DNA of 37,106 nt from an uncultured Thermanaerothrix sp. (GTDB taxonomy: Bacteria; Chloroflexota; Anaerolineae; Anaerolineales; Anaerolineaceae): the NCBI RefSeq assembly GCF_938028735.1, contig NZ_CALIMF010000032.1, positions 1 through 37,106 of the forward strand. Direction: 5' to 3'. Positions 6,177 to 14,800 of this stretch are shown in pieces (the first letter of the stretch is position 1; every line of letters starts with the position of its first letter). A model generated the notes under the pieces. The model was given only the letters and a program-made list of their open reading frames with translations, made no database searches and was not told the origin of the DNA. A program made the position numbers and the translations under genes.

Positions 6177-8156
6177 TCATCGCAAGAGCAAATAGGCCAC
6201 AATCAGCACCACCCCGACCACAAAGGTTAGGGCGTAAGAGCGGACATAGCCATTTTGCCACTTCCGCCACCACAGCGCGATCTGCCGAGCCGCCTGACCC
6301 ACTCCATTAACAATCCCATCTATCACGCCCAGATCCACCACCTGGGCCAGCGCCTGGGCCAGCACCTGGTAGGGACGCACAAAGAGGGCATGATAGGCTT
6401 CATCCACCCACCACTTGCGTTCTAGGGCATGGTAAACCCCATCCAATATTCGTGCCAGGGGGTCTGTCTCCTGCGGGCTGGATAAGGGACGCTGCCCGTA
6501 GAGCCACCACGCCGTTCCCAGGCCCACCAGCGCAACCGCCAGCGACGAGACCGCCACCGTCCACTGGAAGGGAATCGCCTCCACCGTATGTAACGTGTGC
6601 TCCAACCAGTGCTCCAGGGCATACACCCCCGGTGCATTGATCAAACCACCCACCCCAGAAAGCCCCGCCAGCACCACCAGCGGAACCGTCACAATGGGTG
6701 CGCTCTCGGTGGCCTTCTCCGCTGCCTCGCTGCGGGGGGATCCAAAGAACACCAGCACCAATTGTCGCCCCATGTAGAGCGCCGTCAACAGTGCCGAGAA
6801 GAGCAAAATGCCAAAGACGGCCGGAAACTTCAAACTGGCGGCAGCGAGGATTTCATCTTTAGAGAAGAAGCCGGCCAAGGGTGCTACGCCTGCCAGCGCC
6901 AGCGCGCCGATCAGATAAACCCAAAAAGTGAGCGGCATACGCTGACGCAAGCCCCCCATGTAACGCATATCCTGAGGATCCAACTCAATCTGATGATGGT
7001 GTCCGGCCTCATGGCCACGCTCCATACCCAGAATGACCGAACCCGCGGAGAGGAAGAGAAGCGCCTTAAAGAAGGCGTGCGTGACCAAGTGGAACATTCC
7101 TGCCACAGCGGCCCCCATTCCAACCGCTGCCACCATAAATCCCAGTTGGCTGATGGTGGAATAGGCCAGCACACGCTTGATATCATACTGCCCCAGCGCA
7201 ATGGTGGCTGCCAGCAAAGCCGTTAACCCACCCACCCAGGTAACAGTGCTTTGCGCCAGGGGCACCTCCAAATAGAGCGCCTGCGAACGCGCCACCAAAT
7301 ACACCCCCGCGGTGACCATGGTCGCCGCATGGATCAGTGCCGAAACTGGCGTGGGGCCAGCCATGGCATCCGGCAACCACACATACAACGGAATCTGGGC
7401 TGACTTACCCGTCACCCCCAGCAACATGAACAGGGTTATCGCGGTCAACACCCCCGGTGCCACCTGCGCCAGGTAGGATGCCTGACCAAACACCGCGTCA
7501 AAGTCCAAACTGCCGAAATTAATAAAGATCAGAAAAAGTGCAATCAACAAGCCAAAATCGCCAATCCGGTTGACCACAAAGGCTTTCTTCGCCGCCAGAG
7601 CGTTGCCAATCCCGCCGGCGCCCTTTTCAAACCAAAAGCCAATCAACAAATATGAGCACAGGCCCACGCCTTCCCAGCCCACAAAGAGCATAAGGAAATT
7701 GTTGGCGCTGACCAGAATCATCATCGCAGCAATGAAAAGATTCAGGAAGACGAAGAAACGGCGGAAACGGCGCGGGTCACCGTTGTGGCGCACATCCTCG
7801 TGCATGTAGCCGATGGAGTAAATATGGATCAAGGCGCCAACCCCGGCCACCACCAGCATCATCACCACTGAGAGGGTATCCACCCGGAAGGCCCAATCCA
7901 CGCGGAAATCGCCGATGTGAATCCAGGTCAAAAGAGGCACCACCGCACCCTCAGGATGACGACTCAGCCCCACGGCCAGAGCAACCGCCACCCCAAACGC
8001 CCCAGCAGTCGCCAGGCTAGCGATCCAGCCAACGACTTTCTCGCTCCACCGCTCCCCCAAAAGCAGGTTCAGCAGGATACCCGCGACCGGCAGAAATACC
8101 ACCCCCGGCGCCAGGCGGAACAAAGGTTCGGTCACGCTCATCACCTCCATGTGCAT
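6177..8156 (-). CDS. nuoL: NADH-quinone oxidoreductase subunit L
   Basis: The largest membrane-arm subunit (659 residues), at the distal end of the complex. By family knowledge its C-terminal extension forms the long lateral helix along the membrane arm. Landmarks: GWEGVGLCSYLLIGFWFEK, GKSAQIPLYVWLPDAMAGPT with the conserved lysine, SALIHAATMVTAGVYLVAR, RVLAYSTISQLGFMVAAVG, and THAFFKALLFLSAGSVI. The start is uncertain: the ATG at 8156 has only AAAGGA at 10 nt, while a GTG at 8135 (protein beginning TEPLFRLAPG) is preceded at 5 nt by GGAGGTGA, a full match to the 16S anti-Shine-Dalgarno. The latter would give 652 residues. Confidence 0.97.
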   Translation of the reverse strand: MHMEVMSVTEPLFRLAPGVVFLPVAGILLNLLLGERWSEKVVGWIASLATAGAFGVAVALAVGLSRHPEGAVVPLLTWIHIGDFRVDWAFRVDTLSVVMMLVVAGVGALIHIYSIGYMHEDVRHNGDPRRFRRFFVFLNLFIAAMMILVSANNFLMLFVGWEGVGLCSYLLIGFWFEKGAGGIGNALAAKKAFVVNRIGDFGLLIALFLIFINFGSLDFDAVFGQASYLAQVAPGVLTAITLFMLLGVTGKSAQIPLYVWLPDAMAGPTPVSALIHAATMVTAGVYLVARSQALYLEVPLAQSTVTWVGGLTALLAATIALGQYDIKRVLAYSTISQLGFMVAAVGMGAAVAGMFHLVTHAFFKALLFLSAGSVILGMERGHEAGHHHQIELDPQDMRYMGGLRQRMPLTFWVYLIGALALAGVAPLAGFFSKDEILAAASLKFPAVFGILLFSALLTALYMGRQLVLVFFGSPRSEAAEKATESAPIVTVPLVVLAGLSGVGGLINAPGVYALEHWLEHTLHTVEAIPFQWTVAVSSLAVALVGLGTAWWLYGQRPLSSPQETDPLARILDGVYHALERKWWVDEAYHALFVRPYQVLAQALAQVVDLGVIDGIVNGVGQAARQIALWWRKWQNGYVRSYALTFVVGVVLIVAYLLLR

Positions 8157-8163
8157 GGGCGGT

Positions 8164-8463
8164 TCATCCTTTCAACTCACTCATTTGATCAATATCCACC
8201 GAGTGCTTGGTGCGGAAAATGGCTATGATCAGCGCCAACCCAATGGCCACCTCGGCAGCCGCCGTGGTAATGACAAAGAAGACGAAAATCTCCCCATCCA
8301 ACACCTTGTGAAACGCCGCAAACGCTACAAAGGCCAGGTTGGCCGCATTGAACATCAACTCCAGCGCCATAAAGACAACCAGCGGGTTGCGGCGCAATAG
8401 CACCCCCAAGATGCCAATCGTAAACATGAATGCCGAAAGACCCAGATAATACATCAGAGGCAT
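8164..8463 (-). CDS. nuoK: NADH-quinone oxidoreductase subunit K
   Basis: A 99-residue subunit with three membrane helices, homologous to MrpC. The stretch LVVFMALELMFNAANLAFVAF carries the conserved buried glutamate of the proton channel in helix 2. The start ATG at 8463 was chosen over an upstream in-frame ATG at 8496, because it restores the usual 100-residue family length and an AAAGGAG site lies 7 nt before it. It begins 4 nt after the nuoJ stop. Confidence 0.96.
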   Translation of the reverse strand: MPLMYYLGLSAFMFTIGILGVLLRRNPLVVFMALELMFNAANLAFVAFAAFHKVLDGEIFVFFVITTAAAEVAIGLALIIAIFRTKHSVDIDQMSELKG

Positions 8464-8467
8464 AGCA

Positions 8468-9028
8468 TCACTCCTTTCGCTCGCCAGTCTGGGCATGCCG
8501 TCCCAATCCCTTCCCCCTCACCGGGGTATCCAGGCGGGCCAGGAAAATCGCGCCGACCACCGCGATCAGCAACAAAAAACCGGTGATCTCAAAAGGCAAC
8601 AGATATTTTTCAATCAACATACGTCCCACAACCACTGGGCTCTCAAATCCAAAACCAATCTCGGCAGCCCACTGAGGAGCGCTCGTGCGCAGGTAGAAGA
8701 AAGCACCTGCCTCAAGCAAAAACAGCACCCCCGCCAGCAAGCCAATCCAGCGCTGCCCGCGTAAAGGCTCTTGAACAGGAAGTTGCTCAGCCCCCAATAG
8801 CATGATCACAAACACGAAAAGCACCATGATCGAACCGGCGTAGATTGCCACCTGTGCAAACGAGATGAACGGAGCGCCCAAAATCAGGTACAATACTCCC
8901 ACTGCAATAAAATTGAGCACCAGAAAAAGCGCCGCATAGATGGCGTTCCGACTAACTAGCATACCAATGGCCGACCCGGCCACAACCAGACCTAAAACAG
9001 CGAAGATAATCAGCGTTCCTAATGCCAT
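8468..9028 (-). CDS. nuoJ: NADH-quinone oxidoreductase subunit J
   Basis: A 186-residue membrane subunit with five hydrophobic segments. The segment FISFAQVAIYAGSIMVLFVF, including the conserved Y-A-G, is the family hallmark; this helix carries the flexible pi-bulge implicated in coupling quinone reduction to proton movement. The C-terminal tail (RGKGLGRHAQTGERKE) is polar and variable in the family. A GGGAGG site precedes the ATG at 9028. It is followed by nuoK after 4 nt. Confidence 0.96.
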   Translation of the reverse strand: MALGTLIIFAVLGLVVAGSAIGMLVSRNAIYAALFLVLNFIAVGVLYLILGAPFISFAQVAIYAGSIMVLFVFVIMLLGAEQLPVQEPLRGQRWIGLLAGVLFLLEAGAFFYLRTSAPQWAAEIGFGFESPVVVGRMLIEKYLLPFEITGFLLLIAVVGAIFLARLDTPVRGKGLGRHAQTGERKE

Positions 9029-9037
9029 TCAACCTCC

Positions 9038-9529
9038 CTAATCGGCGGGGTCTTGCATGATCGGGATCGAGCGCGTATAAACACCCGGCTCGACCTTCTG
9101 CGGAGTAGGCTTACCACCCTCCGGCACCGGCTCTAGCAGCATCTCTTTGGTGTAAATGGACTGATGGCGGTCGGTGAAAGTAAGCTCGTAATTGTCGGTC
9201 AGCACAATCGCCTCGGTGGGGCAAGCATCCTCGCAGAAACCGCAGAAGATACAGCGCAACATGTTGATCTCGTAGACCCGGGCATAGCGCTCACCTGGCG
9301 AATAGCGCTCGTCGTCAGTATTCTCTGCCGCCTCAACGAAGATTGCATCCGAAGGGCAGGCAGCTGCACACAAAGCGCAACCAATGCAGCGCTCCAGCCC
9401 GTTCTCGTAGCGGCGCAAGATATGCCGCCCGCGGAAACGCGCTCGCACCGGGCGCTTAACTTCCGGATATTGAATGGTGACCGGCTTCTCGGTCATCGAG
9501 CGAAGGGTTTCCAACAAACCTTTAAGCAT
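9038..9529 (-). CDS. nuoI: NADH-quinone oxidoreductase subunit I (2x[4Fe-4S] ferredoxin-like)
   Basis: A 163-residue peripheral-arm subunit that carries electrons towards NuoB. Two classical ferredoxin motifs are intact: CIGCALCAAACP (C48, C51, C54, C58) and CIFCGFCEDACP (C93, C96, C99, C103), which bind clusters N6a and N6b. The N-terminal YPEVKRPVRARFRGRHILRRYENG is the usual family lead-in that contacts the membrane arm. The ATG at 9529 sits 8 nt after GGAGG, inside the 3' end of nuoH. Confidence 0.97.
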   Translation of the reverse strand: MLKGLLETLRSMTEKPVTIQYPEVKRPVRARFRGRHILRRYENGLERCIGCALCAAACPSDAIFVEAAENTDDERYSPGERYARVYEINMLRCIFCGFCEDACPTEAIVLTDNYELTFTDRHQSIYTKEMLLEPVPEGGKPTPQKVEPGVYTRSIPIMQDPAD

Positions 9530-9532
9530 GGC

Positions 9533-10537
9533 TCATCCTCCCACCAAGACCACCACAAAGGCGGTCACTACAGCGTTCAGCAACCCCAAAGGGAACATGA
9601 CCTTCCATCCTAACTGCATTAAGCGATCGTAACGAATACGGGGCAGTGTGGCACGCAACCAGATCAGCACAAACAACCACACCGCAACTTTCAGAAACAG
9701 ATATACTGGGCCCAACCAGGGGAAGCGGTCCACAAATGGCCCCATGTACCCCCCCAAGAAGAGGGAGGCACCAATCATCGCCACCGCAATCATCTTGATG
9801 TATTCGGCCATGAAGAAGAGGGCAAATTTCATCCCCGAATATTCAGCGTGATAACCTGCCGTCAATTCCTGCTCGGCCTCGGGCATGTCAAACGGAGCGC
9901 GGTTGACCTCGGCCAGGGAAGCCAGAAAGTACAGCAAGAACGCCGCCGGCTGAAGCACCACAAACCACAGGTGTTTTTGGGCGTTGATAATATCCATGAG
10001 ACTTAACGAACCGGCCAGTAGAACAGGCCCCACAAACGAGAGTCCCAACGCCAGTTCATAACTGATCATCTGCGCTGCCGAACGCAACCCGCCTAACAAT
10101 GCATACTTGTTGTTCGAGGCCCAACCCGCCAGCACAATTCCATAGACCGAGATGGACGCCACGGCTAGGATGTACAGAAGTCCTACGTTGATATCCGTAA
10201 GGTAAAGGCGAATCGCGCGCCCACCGATGACGACTGTATCTCCCCAGGGCACCACCGCTGTGATGACCAGGGAGGGTAAAACCGTAATGATAGGGGCGAG
10301 GAAGAAAAGCACCTTATCCGCGCCAGCCGGGGTCAATTCCTCCTTAAAAATCAACTTAATCCCATCTGCCACCGGCTGGAGCAGCCCAAACGGGCCGGCG
10401 CGATTGGGCCCAATGCGCACCTGAATACGCGCAATGACCCGGCGCTCGTACAGGGTCGCATAAGCAAACCCGCCCGTCAGTACTAACACAATAATTAGCG
10501 ATTTGATCACCCACTCCCAAAACAAGCCAGCGTCCAT
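9533..10537 (-). CDS. nuoH: NADH-quinone oxidoreductase subunit H
   Basis: A 334-residue, eight-helix membrane subunit that links the peripheral and membrane arms and forms much of the quinone-binding chamber. The signature segments ERRVIARIQVRIGPNRAGP and GILQP-like FGLLQPVADGIKLIFKE occur early. AEVNRAPFDMPEAEQELTAG and the following HAEYSGMKFALFF form the conserved acidic quinone-access loop. An AAGGAG site lies 5 nt before the ATG at 10537. Length is typical. Confidence 0.97.
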   Translation of the reverse strand: MDAGLFWEWVIKSLIIVLVLTGGFAYATLYERRVIARIQVRIGPNRAGPFGLLQPVADGIKLIFKEELTPAGADKVLFFLAPIITVLPSLVITAVVPWGDTVVIGGRAIRLYLTDINVGLLYILAVASISVYGIVLAGWASNNKYALLGGLRSAAQMISYELALGLSFVGPVLLAGSLSLMDIINAQKHLWFVVLQPAAFLLYFLASLAEVNRAPFDMPEAEQELTAGYHAEYSGMKFALFFMAEYIKMIAVAMIGASLFLGGYMGPFVDRFPWLGPVYLFLKVAVWLFVLIWLRATLPRIRYDRLMQLGWKVMFPLGLLNAVVTAFVVVLVGG

Positions 10538-10552
10538 GCGATCTCCTTAGGT

Positions 10553-13024
10553 TCAGGGTTGAGGTTCAAGCACAGCGCGCTGCGCGCGTACCCACAGGGG
10601 TTGACGCAGCGGCACACCAGTGCTGCGCGGCACCAAACCCGCTCCTACCGGAACATTGGCCTCAACGTAAACGGTCAGAATCTCAGACCACTCGCCCGCA
10701 TTCACTTCCACACGCTCACCCGTCTGCACTCCCAACCGAGCTGCCGTTGCCGGTGCCAGGTAAAGGGCTGAACGGGCCATGCGCCGCTGAAGCAAATGGG
10801 AAGGCACCAAGGTCTGTCCCTGGTCATAAAGACGCGTCACTGGCACCAGATAGAGCGCATCTTCGGATGGCACTGGCGCCGCCTCAACCGCGGGCCACTC
10901 GCTTGATTCTGGGACTACGCTCACCCGCGCCAGGCGCACCCCTAAGCCCTGGGCGTTCTCATAAACCGTCCCCCCGTAATATAAATCCCCGCGCCCGACC
11001 AGCGGCCATTGTTCCACCACCTCCGCCAGGCGTGCATAAGAGAGCCCCGCAAAGGCCGGCAACGCCTGAGCCAACGCTTCAAACACGCGACTCGCCGAAC
11101 GACCCGTAAGCGCGATCCCCAAGCGTTCGGCTACCTGGGCAACGATCATAAAATCAGCGCGAGTATCCTCAAATTCCGGCACGGCCGGATAGAACCGTTG
11201 TACCCGTCGTTCCCCTGAAGTCCACGTACCCTCGCGCTCTGTAAACGCCTGCACCGGGAAGACCACATCCGCCCGCCGCGCCGTCTCGGTCAGGAACAGG
11301 TCTTGTACAATGACAAACCCCGCCTTATCCAGAGCGCGCGCCAGGGCTGGATCATCTCCTGCCGGATCGGCAGCCGCGACCCATACCACATCGGCGTTAC
11401 TCAGGGTCTCATCAAGCCGCGCATCCGGGCGGAAGCCTATCTCCCAGGCCCCCTGAGTATTTGCATGCGGCCAAACCGCCACTAACCCACTCAAGGGTCG
11501 CTCGGCCTGCCCGTTTTGTACCAGCAGATGGGCCAGTATAGCCGCCAGGGACTCGGAGGCTTCCAGCGTCAACCCCTCGTGACCGAAAAAGATCACCAGG
11601 TTGGTGGCCTTCGCCAGCGCTTGGGCTTCGGGGGACGCCCCAACCTGCAGAGATCGCACTTTCTCCAACGTCTCGGCATAGGCATAGCGCACCACGTGCG
11701 TAGCGTAGCGCTCCAGTTTGGTCGGACGGGCATTGGCCACAATTAGTGTTGCGCCACGCTCGGCAGCCTGTTTGACCCGCAGCCACCATAGGGGGGCTTC
11801 CTCATGCAGGTCGGTCGCCACCACCAGGATGGCATCACCCTTGCCCAGTTCCGCCAAATTTGCATCCCCGCTCAGCCCGAAGCGTCGAACGTAATCCCCG
11901 CCCCCCATCGTGGTGTAAAGCACGGCTCGCCCCTGACGGGCCGTCACCAATCGCTGTAAATTAAAGAGGTCCTCATTGCTAAGGCGGCCCCCCGCCAGTG
12001 CCACCACCCCCGGACGCTCGCGCAGTCCCGCGGCGGCCACATCCAGGGCTTCCTCCCAGGTTGCCGGCTGCAATTGGCCATTCTTGCGTACCAAGGGTTG
12101 GCGCAGGCGTTCTGGGCTTTCCGTGTAATGATACCCAAAACGCCCTTTGTCGCAAATCCAGATCTCATTCACCCATTCGTTCTGCCGCGGCATCACGCGT
12201 TTGATCACCTCACGCCCGCCCGCCGCCGCCTCACGGCGCACGTTGAAGGTGATATTGCATCCCACCGGGCAGTGAGGGCAGATGGAAGCACTGGGGAGCA
12301 TCTCCCAGGGACGTGCTCCAAACCGAAAATCGGCTGTAGTGAGTGCTCCCACCGGGCAAATGTCGGTGGTATTCCCCGAGAAATACGAAGCAAAACCGGG
12401 CTCGGAGAAGGTTACAATTTGCAAGGCCCGACCACGCTGGCTGAAAGCAATCACCGGATCATCGGCCACGTTGGTCTGGAAGCGCACGCACCGCCCGCAC
12501 AAGATACAGCGCTCACGATCCAGGTAAATCAACTCGCCCAGCGGCACATGCTTAGCCAGGTGCATTTTATCTTCGTATTGAAAGCGCGACTCTCCCGGCC
12601 CGTAAGCCATGGTCAGGTTCTGCAACGGACATTCTCCACCCTTATCGCAAATTGGGCAATCGAGCGGGTGCGAGGTGAGGAGAAACTCGATAATTCCCCG
12701 GCGGGCTTCTGCCACTCCTTGGGTTTGAGTGCGTACAACCATGCCTTCACTGACTGGCGTAGTGCAGGCAGTTTCTAGTTTGGGCCCGAACTGAATTTTC
12801 GGTGTGCCGTCGGCTTCCAGGATGGGTTGCCCGGTGGCGCGATCCATCACGGGTCGCCCCACTTCCACCAGGCACATGCGGCACATTCCCACCGGTTCCA
12901 TCTTGGGGTGATAGCAAAAGACTGGAATATCAATCCCCGCCTTTTTAGCAGCATCCACAATCAGCATTCCCTGCGGGACGCTGATCACCTGGCCATCAAT
13001 GGTGAGGGTGACCATCTTACCCAT
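10553..13024 (-). CDS. nuoG: NADH-quinone oxidoreductase subunit G
   Basis: An 823-residue iron-sulfur subunit of the NADH dehydrogenase module. In order: an N-terminal [2Fe-2S] domain (CYHPKMEPVGMCRMC), a His-Cys [4Fe-4S] site (HPLDCPICDKGGEC), a ferredoxin-like pair (CILCGRC with TTDICPVGAL), and then a molybdopterin-oxidoreductase-like domain beginning with CPHCPVGC, the extra N7-type cluster site found in many but not all NuoG. The rest is the degenerate, cofactor-less oxidoreductase fold. The start at 13024 overlaps the nuoF stop by 8 bp and has an AAGGAG 7 nt upstream; a second ATG three codons later is less well placed. Confidence 0.97.
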   Translation of the reverse strand: MGKMVTLTIDGQVISVPQGMLIVDAAKKAGIDIPVFCYHPKMEPVGMCRMCLVEVGRPVMDRATGQPILEADGTPKIQFGPKLETACTTPVSEGMVVRTQTQGVAEARRGIIEFLLTSHPLDCPICDKGGECPLQNLTMAYGPGESRFQYEDKMHLAKHVPLGELIYLDRERCILCGRCVRFQTNVADDPVIAFSQRGRALQIVTFSEPGFASYFSGNTTDICPVGALTTADFRFGARPWEMLPSASICPHCPVGCNITFNVRREAAAGGREVIKRVMPRQNEWVNEIWICDKGRFGYHYTESPERLRQPLVRKNGQLQPATWEEALDVAAAGLRERPGVVALAGGRLSNEDLFNLQRLVTARQGRAVLYTTMGGGDYVRRFGLSGDANLAELGKGDAILVVATDLHEEAPLWWLRVKQAAERGATLIVANARPTKLERYATHVVRYAYAETLEKVRSLQVGASPEAQALAKATNLVIFFGHEGLTLEASESLAAILAHLLVQNGQAERPLSGLVAVWPHANTQGAWEIGFRPDARLDETLSNADVVWVAAADPAGDDPALARALDKAGFVIVQDLFLTETARRADVVFPVQAFTEREGTWTSGERRVQRFYPAVPEFEDTRADFMIVAQVAERLGIALTGRSASRVFEALAQALPAFAGLSYARLAEVVEQWPLVGRGDLYYGGTVYENAQGLGVRLARVSVVPESSEWPAVEAAPVPSEDALYLVPVTRLYDQGQTLVPSHLLQRRMARSALYLAPATAARLGVQTGERVEVNAGEWSEILTVYVEANVPVGAGLVPRSTGVPLRQPLWVRAQRAVLEPQP

Positions 13025-14282
13025 AAATCGGCTCCTTCGTCACAACGGCTTCAAAATCGGCCCGGAAGCGGTCAATGCTGGAGACCACGGCTAGTGTGGA
13101 AAACTCACCCAGCGCGCACAAGCACTTGCCTTGCATCTGGCGTGCTACCTGGTAGAGCAAATCCACCTCGCGGAGGCTGGCCTGACCACGCATAATCCGC
13201 TCGGCCAGGCGGTTCATCCAGTAGGTGCCCTCACGGCAGGGCGTGCACTTACCGCACGACTCGTGTTTGAAGAAATTGACCGTCTTCTGCGTCAACCACG
13301 CCATATTGACCGAATCGTCCAGCACAATCACCGAAGCCGAGCCCAGTGAGCCGCCGAATTTATTCAACGATTCATAATCCATTGGGGTATCCAACACACT
13401 TTCGTCCATCGGGATCAATACCGAGGACGCCCCAGCCGTCATCACTGCTTTAAGGGTGCGCCCCTCCGGCACCCCTCCGCCATGCTCAAAGATCAACTGG
13501 CGGAAGGTGACCCCGAACGGGAGTTCGTAGTTGCCCGGCTGGTTAACACAGCCCGAAAGGCTGAAAACTTTGGTGCCGGGGCTCTTATCCGTACCATAAT
13601 TGTGATACCAGGCCGGCCCATTGAGCACAATCAGCGGGACGTTTGCCAACGTCTCCACATTATTGACCACCGTGGGTCGGTTGTACAACCCCGCCGTAGC
13701 CGGGAAAGGCGGACGCAAGCGCGGCTGGCCCAGTTTGCCTTCTAGTGACTCCAGCAGCGCCGTTTCTTCACCACAAATATACGCCCCTGCCCCCAGGTGG
13801 GTGTATAGGCGGAGCGAGTAATCTGTGCCAAAGAGGTGTTCACCCAGCAAGCCGGCTTGCTCCAATTCGGCGATCTTTTGATCCAACCACTTTGCAATGT
13901 GCCAATATTCGCCCCGAATGTAGATATAGGCTACATTAGCCTGCACTGCATAGGAGGCAATCATCAACCCTTCCAGAAATTGGAAGGGGTTAGATTCCAT
14001 GATCTCACGATCCTTGAAAGTACCCGGCTCAGATTCATCCGCGTTGGCCACCACATAATGTGGCCACAGATCATTGGGGAGGAATGACCACTTTAGACCT
14101 GTCGGGAAGCCCGCTCCACCGCGCCCACGCAACCCCGAATCCTTGACCATCTGGATGACCTGCGCAGGCTGCAACTCCGTGACGGCTTTCCTGAACGCCG
14201 CAAATCCCTGATGCTCCAGGTATACTGGTAGGCGCTCCAGACCTGGGATGGCGCGGTGGCGTAGAATGAGATACTCGCTCAT
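13017..14282 (-). CDS. nuoF: NADH-quinone oxidoreductase subunit F (NADH and FMN binding)
   Basis: A 421-residue subunit that oxidises NADH through FMN and passes electrons to cluster N3. The flavin and nucleotide site is visible as GLRGRGGAGFPTGLKWSF and the acidic ANADESEPGTFKDREIM, then GAYICGEETALLESLEG. The cluster site ESCGKCTPCREG with a later GKCLCALGEF provides four cysteines. The start ATG overlaps the nuoE stop by 4 bp (ATGA), so translation is coupled. Length matches bacterial NuoF. Confidence 0.97.
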   Translation of the reverse strand: MSEYLILRHRAIPGLERLPVYLEHQGFAAFRKAVTELQPAQVIQMVKDSGLRGRGGAGFPTGLKWSFLPNDLWPHYVVANADESEPGTFKDREIMESNPFQFLEGLMIASYAVQANVAYIYIRGEYWHIAKWLDQKIAELEQAGLLGEHLFGTDYSLRLYTHLGAGAYICGEETALLESLEGKLGQPRLRPPFPATAGLYNRPTVVNNVETLANVPLIVLNGPAWYHNYGTDKSPGTKVFSLSGCVNQPGNYELPFGVTFRQLIFEHGGGVPEGRTLKAVMTAGASSVLIPMDESVLDTPMDYESLNKFGGSLGSASVIVLDDSVNMAWLTQKTVNFFKHESCGKCTPCREGTYWMNRLAERIMRGQASLREVDLLYQVARQMQGKCLCALGEFSTLAVVSSIDRFRADFEAVVTKEPIYG

Positions 14283-14800
14283 GCCGTGCCCTCCTTCTCT
14301 TGCTGGGCTTTCTGTCGTAAGGCCTCAATGACTGCCAACGCCGTTTCCAGAGTCTGATTCTCATGAAAGACAATTTCCCCGTCCCCTTGCACCTGAAAGA
14401 CCGGCGCCCGATGGCAGGCCCCAATGCACTTCACCTCTTCAATAGTGAACAGACCATCTGGCGTAACCTGACCCACTTCAATCCCCAGCGCCTGACAAAG
14501 CGCCTTCAGAAAGTCTTCCGCGCCGCGCAGGGCACAGGGCAGATCGGTGCAAACCTGAATGTGATAGCGCCCATGCGGCTGGTCATAGTAAAGCGTGTAA
14601 AAACCCACAATGGAGGCCACATCCGTGATCGAGATTTCCAGAATCTCGGCAATTTCGGCCATGGCCTGCGCTGTCACATAGCCCGCTTCGCGCTGAGCCA
14701 GGTACAGCAGGGGCATAACCGCTGAGCGCTTGTGTTCCGGCGGATATTTGGCCAAGATGGCCCGGATTTCATCGGCGTATTTGGTGAGTAGCGTGTTCAC
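14279..14800 (-). CDS. nuoE: NADH-quinone oxidoreductase subunit E ([2Fe-2S])
   Basis: A 173-residue thioredoxin-fold subunit next to NuoF. The four cluster cysteines are C84 and C89 (VCTDLPC) and C125 and C129 (KCIGAC), in the family arrangement that binds cluster N1a. The N-terminal YPPEHKRSAVMPLLYLAQRE region is also typical. It overlaps nuoD upstream and nuoF downstream by 4 bp each, pointing to strict co-translation of the NADH module. Confidence 0.97.
   Translation of the reverse strand: MNTLLTKYADEIRAILAKYPPEHKRSAVMPLLYLAQREAGYVTAQAMAEIAEILEISITDVASIVGFYTLYYDQPHGRYHIQVCTDLPCALRGAEDFLKALCQALGIEVGQVTPDGLFTIEEVKCIGACHRAPVFQVQGDGEIVFHENQTLETALAVIEALRQKAQQEKEGTA

Noticed and set aside
6597..7226. 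209-codon plus-strand frame opposite nuoL
   Set aside because: It is a shadow of a highly conserved gene, rich in H/Q/R as expected from an antisense reading.
12074..12778. 234-codon plus-strand frame opposite nuoG
   Set aside because: The nuoG cofactor motifs on the other strand are complete, so this is a shadow.
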